64,000 bases of DNA from positions 1-64,000 of the forward strand of contig NZ_CALHVI010000055.1 in assembly GCF_938039215.1 (NCBI RefSeq). Reading direction: 5' to 3'. The DNA is from an uncultured Porphyromonas sp. (GTDB taxonomy: Bacteria; Bacteroidota; Bacteroidia; Bacteroidales; Porphyromonadaceae). The notes beneath the pieces were generated by a model. The model worked only from the letters and a program-made list of their open reading frames with translations. It had not been told where the DNA came from and did not search any database. A program made the translations under genes and the position numbers. Shown here piece after piece: positions 60,101 to 64,000 of the stretch (positions are counted from its first letter, which is position 1; each line of letters opens with the position of its first letter).

Positions 60101-60165
60101 GGACTGAAGAAGATATTGCTCAGATGATCTCTGACCGACTCACCTCCTATCAGAATAAGAAATGA
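57142..60165 (+). CDS. Large secreted TPR protein
   Basis: A 1007-residue protein with a signal peptide (RLILTLGCASLTLAGLSAQ) and TPR-like helices along almost its full length, for example YAEGNYEQAIQMLQPL, GRYEEALRPLSTASES, KQIETLDRIIKTHPEST, ATAVFDELVKRYPDSQY and TEEAIKAYKDLIARYPESEE. Long exported TPR proteins of this size sit in the Bacteroidota periplasm, often next to an outer-membrane barrel gene. The next gene (overlap ATGA) is such a barrel, so the pair probably forms one envelope complex. Exact function unknown. Confidence 0.87.
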   Translation: MTTKKTIKRLILTLGCASLTLAGLSAQTMEVRPSRVFLTQLQEDFASGNYIGYQHDLPRLRVLPLLAEHLPYRKAIVELMAGQTAPDEVITRFLKEHPRALERPSAELLLALVYVDQGLLPLARTQLDKVKSSSLSPREAAQRDLALAYVLLSDQRNAVDLEEAQHLLILASEDSSIVGEQALLYLGSVAWARGDVQEARSIFARTDYSPELAPEAAYQLTLLSFSTEDAATAQRRANELQRTYPEMASRASLKSVIGQSYYAEGNYEQAIQMLQPLQELDDYRPTAEECYALGTALYTLGRYEEALRPLSTASESSEALGAQALFLLGNARIKLQRTSEAALAFSSAGQHPAASERVREYALYNGILLQDETQRSNFGQTVRMAEIFISEFPRSSYRPHILQLIKGIFLSNKDYAESLATLERLQIQSPELSEAKQYVLLRLGEGALGQQDHTRARDYLARAITLGTKADYTAQAHLLRATSALERGDYAAAESDATKSIATGAAPSLAYYVEGYAHYNQKHYSSAYRSFEAFTSRAGSDESLRRADALARMGDCLLIQKKTAEALALYRRADEGMPSGSDEALYRVATIYGRWGQYPKQIETLDRIIKTHPESTHLPEVLYDKGRALVLSKARADQATAVFDELVKRYPDSQYARLGAMEKAMLAYNNGRTEEAIKAYKDLIARYPESEEARSALSDLKNIYISLDRIDEYTAYASTLGKQLTPTESEKAHLEYLSLESKYKKDKDASLSELESFVRSYPASREAGKAELLLAERYAQSGRQAEALALYTKLSAPARSLDLRLPALEAQTKIYEETGRQREAVTAWATLYGIEGLEAPQHLRYGRALVKAAYEAKDYKRSIATTEELLRRSDLPAGTRSELILLQGKSEEATGATGKALKTYEPLLKSFDTASGAEGYIRHSTLLFRSGKVQETKKQLDAFIAKGTPQQYWLARAFLLLADCYHKLGDTYVAQQYVESLRDNYKGTEEDIAQMISDRLTSYQNKK

Positions 60166-61961
60166 AGAAGTTCACCCTAATCCCTATCCTAGCTTCGGCG
60201 TTCCTCACCCTCTCTGGGGCGAGCGCTCTCTCGGCTCAAGAAGCTAAGGTGAAGCGTGCCGATACCCTTCGCCGTGAGCTCACTGTGATGACGGAGGATG
60301 AAGTCACGCTGGGTACACGTCAGCCACGTGACCTAAGCTTTGTCGTCCCCGTGCCCTCGGTGACGGCAGTACGTCATGCCTATCTAGATACTCCTATTCC
60401 CTTCACCTTGCGTCCTGGGGTCGCTCCTCTGGGGGCACTCGCTGCTCCACGAGGGGGCTTTGAGCGAAGCCAGCAGCGAGGCTATGTTTATCTCTCGGGG
60501 GGCTTATCCTTCGGGATGAAGGCTGGGGCTGGGCTACGTCTCGTCTCCTCCAAGACCGATAGCTGGGATATCTTCGGCCGCTACCTCTGGACACGCTCGG
60601 ATATCAAAGTTACTCCAGCCGCTAGCCAGAAGGCTCGGGAGGATGCTTGGCTTCTCGGGACGAGCTACCAGCATCACTTCGATGAGGCGACGCTTGGACT
60701 GAAGCTCACGGCAGGACAGCATGCCTACAACTACTACGGTCTCGGGCTTACCCGTCCTCTGCTGGGTGTGCCTCTGGGCTCTATCGTCCCTGGGCCAGAG
60801 CTCCGTCGTCGCTCTACGCTCGTCTCCTTCGCTGCTCGCTATGCTACGGAGGAAGACTTCACTGAGGACTGGCTCTATGAGTTCGGTGCCAAGGTAGACT
60901 ATACCTCGTCTAGCTCCATCCAAGAGGCAAATACCACTCTGGCCTCTCCTCGTGAATGGCTCCCTGAGCTCTCTGCCGATCTCTCCTACCGACTAGGTAG
61001 TACCTCACGTCTCGGGGCTATGGGTGCGTGGTCACTAGGCTCACTCTCCTCGACGGTGCCCTTCCTCTACGGCTTCCCCGAGAAGCGCAGCTCGAGCACC
61101 CGTATGATCCTCACGGGAGTCCCTTACTTCCTCACGGAGGATGTCTCTGGCGATCTAGGCTGGAGAGCTCTAGCGGGGCTACGAGTGCTCACGGGCAATG
61201 ACCACCACAATGCCCACCTCTTCCTCTTCCCTAAGATCGATGCGAAGCTGCGTGTAGGCTCGGCCTTCGACCTTCGTCTCGAGACGGATGCTCAGCTCCT
61301 CAGACACACCCTTCACAGGATCGCAGACGAAGCTCCCTACCTAGATCATGAGGCCTTCGTAGGGCGCTATGAGCGACTCTATGATGCCAAGCTCTCTCTG
61401 GGTGGGACCATCGGTGGAGCCTTCAGTATCGAAGCCTTCGGTCGCTATGCTGATCATAAGGGGGCTGTCGAGTTCCGCCCAGTGCCTCTCCTTCATCCTG
61501 ATGGGATGCCCGCTACGGCCTCCTATATGATGCCCATTACTTTCCGTCCCTACTACGTGGACTACAGAGAGCAGAATCTAGGGCTGGAGCTGGCATACAA
61601 TCATCGAGGCCTCTTCACCGCTTCGCTACGTGGGGTCTATGCTCGCTACCAGACGGCACAGCAGTTCCTCGCTCGTCCTAGCTTCACCCTAGAGAGCCTC
61701 GTAGAGCTTCATCTCCTCCCTGAGCTCCGTCTTCGTGCGGGCTATGACTTCGCCACGGCGATCAAGTCCTACGATCCTGAAGGGGAGATCGTCCCGCTGA
61801 GTCAGCTTCACCACCTGCATGCCGATGCCGTCTACTCGCTGACGAAGAAGCTGAGTCTGACTGCTGAGCTTCGTACTCCGCTCTCGGTGAGAGAGACACG
61901 CTGGTACGGCTATCTACCTCAGCCGATGCTCCTGCAGGCTGGGCTACAGCTCACCTTCTAG
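60162..61961 (+). CDS. Outer-membrane beta-barrel protein, partner of the TPR protein
   Basis: A 599-residue protein with a signal peptide (FTLIPILASAFLTLSGASALSAQ). The mature part alternates short hydrophobic/aromatic strands with polar turns (YVYLSGGLSFGMKAGAGLRL, WDIFGRYLWTRSDIKV, LGLELAYNHRGLFTASLRGV), and it ends in QLTF, with the terminal Phe typical of barrels assembled by BAM. No TonB box or plug domain is visible, so it is not a classical TonB receptor. It overlaps the TPR gene by ATGA and ends at a very strong terminator. Confidence 0.8.
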   Translation: MKKFTLIPILASAFLTLSGASALSAQEAKVKRADTLRRELTVMTEDEVTLGTRQPRDLSFVVPVPSVTAVRHAYLDTPIPFTLRPGVAPLGALAAPRGGFERSQQRGYVYLSGGLSFGMKAGAGLRLVSSKTDSWDIFGRYLWTRSDIKVTPAASQKAREDAWLLGTSYQHHFDEATLGLKLTAGQHAYNYYGLGLTRPLLGVPLGSIVPGPELRRRSTLVSFAARYATEEDFTEDWLYEFGAKVDYTSSSSIQEANTTLASPREWLPELSADLSYRLGSTSRLGAMGAWSLGSLSSTVPFLYGFPEKRSSSTRMILTGVPYFLTEDVSGDLGWRALAGLRVLTGNDHHNAHLFLFPKIDAKLRVGSAFDLRLETDAQLLRHTLHRIADEAPYLDHEAFVGRYERLYDAKLSLGGTIGGAFSIEAFGRYADHKGAVEFRPVPLLHPDGMPATASYMMPITFRPYYVDYREQNLGLELAYNHRGLFTASLRGVYARYQTAQQFLARPSFTLESLVELHLLPELRLRAGYDFATAIKSYDPEGEIVPLSQLHHLHADAVYSLTKKLSLTAELRTPLSVRETRWYGYLPQPMLLQAGLQLTF

Positions 61962-61995
61962 CAGGGAGTAGGGGAAGCACCCCGACAGAATAGAT

Positions 61996-62045
61996 AGACG
62001 ATCGGCCGACCAAGTGAGAGACTTGGTCGGCCGATCGTCTTTTCT
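61996..62045 (+). terminator. Perfect 20-bp terminator after the TPR-barrel operon
   Basis: Positions 61996-62015 pair perfectly with 62021-62040 around the loop GAGAG, followed by TTTCTG. It closes the plus-strand run that starts at 51165. It can also face mnmA, which converges from the right. Confidence 0.92.
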
Positions 62046-62083
62046 GTTGGGCTCTGTCGCTCCCTAGGAGTGGGGAGAAGAGG

Positions 62084-63259
62084 CTAGAAGCCTCGGGTGA
62101 TCATACCGCTACCGAAGCAGATCCTATGCTCGGTATCGTAGAGCACGGCATACTGCCCTGGGGCAATGCCTTGGATGGGCTCCTTGCTCTGGATGAGGTA
62201 GCCTTCCTCGGGGTGATAGCTCAGGAGACCTTGGGTGAACTCGGGGGTATGACGCACCTTGAAGGTGATCTCCAGTGGAGTCTCACGGCTGAGGGGAGTC
62301 TTGAGCCCTTGATGAAGGCTGGTGTAGGCCCATGGGTCAAGGCTGATGAAGTCGCACTGCTCCATGCCGATGTGATCGCCGTACTGGTCGGAGGGGTCAT
62401 AGCCTTGGCTGACGAGGAGGATATTGCGACGGATGTTCTTCTTCACGACGAACCATGGCCCGCCACTGAGCCCCAGCCCCTTGCGCTGACCGATGGTGTG
62501 GAACCAGTAGCCACGATGCTTGCCGAGTACCTTGCCCGTCTCACGCTCGATGATGAGCCCCTCACGCTCGCCGAGAGCTCGCTGGATGAACTCGTTGTAG
62601 TTCACCTTCCCGAGGAAGCAGATCCCTTGGCTGTCCTTGCGTCGAGCGCTCAGCAGATGGACTTCCTCGGCGATCTGGCGTACCTCACTCTTGAGCAGGT
62701 GCCCTGTGGGGAAGAGGAGCTTGGAGACCTGACGGAAGTTGATCTGGGCGAGGAAGTCCGTCTGATCCTTCACGGGGTCGGGGGCGGTCGTTAGGTAGAG
62801 ATGCCCGTCGATGAAGCTCGTCGTCGCATAGTGCCCCGTGGCGATGAAGTCGAAGTCCTTGCCCCACTTCTCCTCGAAGCATCCGAACTTGATCAGCTTG
62901 TTGCACATCATGTCGGGGTTGGGGGTTAGCCCTCGGCGCACCGTGTCGATCGTGTACTCGACGACTTGCGCCCAATACTCCTCGTGGAGGGAAACGATCT
63001 GGAGCGGGCAGTCATACCGATGCGCCAGATGGCGCACGATCTCTAGATCATCCTCCCACGAGCAGTCGGTGAAGCCTCGCTCCTCCATCCCGATCTGGAT
63101 GTAGAAGAGGGTAGGGCGGTAGCCTGCTTGGCAGAGGAGGTGCACCACGACGGAGCTATCTACGCCCCCCGAGACGAGGGCTGCGATGCGGGGCTCCTGG
63201 ATGCCACTATGCTGGATACGCTCCCTGAGGGGAGCGATGAGGTCTTGCTGTCGGTTCAT
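62084..63259 (-). CDS. mnmA: tRNA-specific 2-thiouridylase
   Basis: A 391-residue enzyme that puts sulfur on U34 of Lys, Glu and Gln tRNAs. The ATP loop is ALVSGGVDSSVVVHLL (Ser30-Ser36 region), the first catalytic cysteine is Cys119 in NPDMMCNKLIKF, the second Cys214 in SQGICFLGKVN, and WFHTIGQRKGLGLSGG is another signature. I start at ATG 63259; an upstream TTG at 63268 lies inside a TATCTTTG promoter box and cannot be the start. The leader is only a few nucleotides, so the mRNA may be almost leaderless. Confidence 0.96.
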   Translation of the reverse strand: MNRQQDLIAPLRERIQHSGIQEPRIAALVSGGVDSSVVVHLLCQAGYRPTLFYIQIGMEERGFTDCSWEDDLEIVRHLAHRYDCPLQIVSLHEEYWAQVVEYTIDTVRRGLTPNPDMMCNKLIKFGCFEEKWGKDFDFIATGHYATTSFIDGHLYLTTAPDPVKDQTDFLAQINFRQVSKLLFPTGHLLKSEVRQIAEEVHLLSARRKDSQGICFLGKVNYNEFIQRALGEREGLIIERETGKVLGKHRGYWFHTIGQRKGLGLSGGPWFVVKKNIRRNILLVSQGYDPSDQYGDHIGMEQCDFISLDPWAYTSLHQGLKTPLSRETPLEITFKVRHTPEFTQGLLSYHPEEGYLIQSKEPIQGIAPGQYAVLYDTEHRICFGSGMITRGF

Positions 63260-63265
63260 CGGGTG

Positions 63266-63273
63266 CAAAGATA
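63266..63273 (-). promoter_or_regulatory. -7 box for mnmA
   Basis: TATCTTTG on the minus strand, exact TAnnTTTG match, ending only 6 nt before the mnmA ATG. Confidence 0.6.
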
Positions 63274-63565
63274 CGGCATTCGCCCCATGCGAGCCTCCTG
63301 CGCTCTGTCGCTCCTAGGGGTGAAGCTCGATCGATCTGGGCAAGCCTCAAGAGGAAGGATGGGCTAGGGGCGTTGCCCTTGCCTCAACTCTCCTGTGCAG
63401 TCCGCATAGGGTGGGGGAGAAGAGGGGGATATGCTCCACTCTAAGGTCTAAACCTCGTGCTGTGGGAAGACACCATCCGAAGGTCGAGGGCGGAAGGCCT
63501 CAGTCCCGTGAAGTAGAGCCTTCTGAAAGGGGGAGGGAAGTGACTCCTAGGAGCTCGCTCGGGAA

Positions 63566-63670
63566 ACCTACTGTGGGTCGCCGATACGACCTACGGTAGA
63601 TCGCCCCGACGACCCACGGTAGATCGCCCCGACGACCCACAGTAGGTCTTCTCGGTGATCTACCCTAGGT
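63566..63670. repeat. Palindrome array A7, first part: five 13-mer units
   Basis: Units at 63566, 63589, 63612, 63635 and 63658 (ACCTACTGTGGGT, ACCTACGGTAGAT, ACCCACGGTAGAT, ACCCACAGTAGGT, ATCTACCCTAGGT), with all gaps 10 nt. It runs without a break in phase into the 14-mer units that follow. The left part of the gap, 63274-63565, has nothing recognisable. Confidence 0.9.
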
Positions 63671-63680
63671 CGTAAAAGTC

Positions 63681-63766
63681 ACCCATTCATGGGTCACTCG
63701 AGGGACCCATGAATGGGTAGGTCAGGTGACCCATGCATGGGGTGCATTTGTCTCCCATGTAGGGGG
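63681..63766. repeat. Palindrome array A7, second part: four 14-mer units
   Basis: Units at 63681, 63705, 63729 and 63753 (ACCCATTCATGGGT, ACCCATGAATGGGT, ACCCATGCATGGGG, TCCCATGTAGGGGG), gaps exactly 10 nt, period 24. The gap from the last 13-mer unit is also 10 nt. This junction links the two subtypes into one family; the 14-mer subtype is also found in array A1. Confidence 0.9.
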
Positions 63767-63819
63767 CGGTCTATGCCCCGCCGTGTGGAGGTGCTTGTAC
63801 CCCTTCGGAATAAACGACA

Positions 63820-63850
63820 CCGCCCCACCACAAGGAGCGTGATGGGGCGG
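63820..63850 (-). terminator. Terminator-like hairpin for the gene at the right edge
   Basis: CCGCCCCACCA (63820-63830) and TGATGGGGCGG (63840-63850) form a stem of 11 bp with one G-U-type mismatch. On the minus strand it is followed by TGTCGTTTATT. It lies 32 nt after the stop of the partial gene at 63882. Confidence 0.65.
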
Positions 63851-63881
63851 ATGGGGTTAGTGTGCTAGAGAGATACTTGCA

Positions 63882-64000
63882 CTACTTGGGTCGTACTGCT
63901 CGTACTTGGACTCCGATACAGCGCTTTCCTTTGCCTAATTCAGGCTCGGGATTTGAGGGACTCATGTTGACCAAGGCCACGGAGTGGTCTCCTTCGTTTT
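63882..64000 (-). CDS. C-terminal fragment of a surface-protein-like gene (partial)
   Basis: Minus-strand frame open from the right edge to TAG at 63884-63882, 39 codons, ending in GKGKRCIGVQVRAVRPK. The pattern of a Cys followed by VRxVR at the very end resembles the C-termini of FISUMP-type or similar Bacteroidota surface domains (SVRCVR-like). A terminator-like hairpin follows, which supports a real gene end. The family call is tentative because only the tail is visible. Confidence 0.4.
   Translation of the reverse strand, partial: NEGDHSVALVNMSPSNPEPELGKGKRCIGVQVRAVRPK

Noticed and set aside
60162..61961. TonB-dependent receptor
   Set aside because: No plug domain or TonB box is visible and the length is short, so only a beta-barrel call is supported.
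63566..63766. Possible CRISPR array
   Set aside because: The units are short palindromes that vary in sequence, the gaps are only 10 nt and partly conserved, and no cas gene is present.

Overview
The window looks like chromosome of a moderately GC-rich member of the Bacteroidota, most probably the genus Porphyromonas. Three things point there: the promoter boxes TATCTTTG/TACCTTTG (the Bacteroidota -7 consensus TAnnTTTG) in front of many genes; Bacteroidota-style gene fusions and neighbourhoods (DtxR-FeoA next to FeoB, a short primary sigma factor of 287 residues, an OmpA-type porin with a coiled coil); and protein sequences that read like Porphyromonas homologues. The species cannot be named from sequence reading alone. 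No tRNA, rRNA, transposase, integrase cassette, cas gene or prophage was recognised.

Layout. 1-8745 (minus strand): a surface polysaccharide operon, in transcription order GT2 glycosyltransferase, Wzy-type polymerase, three GT4 glycosyltransferases, an initiating phosphoglycosyl transferase, a Wza-type export lipoprotein and a Wzz-type chain-length protein that runs off the left edge. The polymerase gene carries a run of ten G, a likely phase-variation switch. 9099-13193 (minus): an OmpA-like porin with a complete Bacteroidota promoter, then acpP-fabF-rnc. 13357-17793: purN converging on murG-ftsW-murD, a fragment of the division/cell-wall cluster without its usual neighbours. 18233-28994 (plus): three tandem secreted paralogues of unknown function, a SulP permease, dusB, a thioredoxin-fold lipoprotein without its cysteines, mltG, tcdA, lolD, a helix-hairpin-helix protein, hemB and a small membrane protein. 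29425-36109: a lone GT32-like glycosyltransferase bracketed by repeats, xerD and aroQ divergent, pyk, and an MsbA-like ABC exporter. 36163-45203 (plus): a Clp ATPase with a decayed first ATPase domain overlapping an ECF sigma factor and two small envelope proteins, then rpoD, dtxR-feoA and feoB. 45281-50857 (minus): a GH3-family/WaaP-like kinase group and a CsgG/DUF4810/DUF799 lipoprotein operon. 51165-61961 (plus): a long co-directional run of TPR protein, pepT, dxr, rseP, rnz, a giant TPR protein and an outer-membrane barrel, closed by a perfect 20-bp terminator stem. 62084-63259 (minus): mnmA. 63882-64000 (minus): the tail of a surface-protein-like gene.

The most striking undescribed structure is a family of seven intergenic arrays (33 units) of short palindromes. 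The units are 13-mers ACCYACNGTRGGT or 14-mers ACCCATNNATGGGT, and in all 26 cases the gap between neighbouring units is exactly 10 nt, giving a rigid 23- or 24-bp period. The arrays lie at 4109, 17979, 29183, 30509, 33869, 40568 and 63566. Most share the same four positional units and T-runs, so they behave like a dispersed element that can fold as a terminator and may also bind a protein. Two near-identical copies bracket the lone glycosyltransferase gene at 29425-30309.
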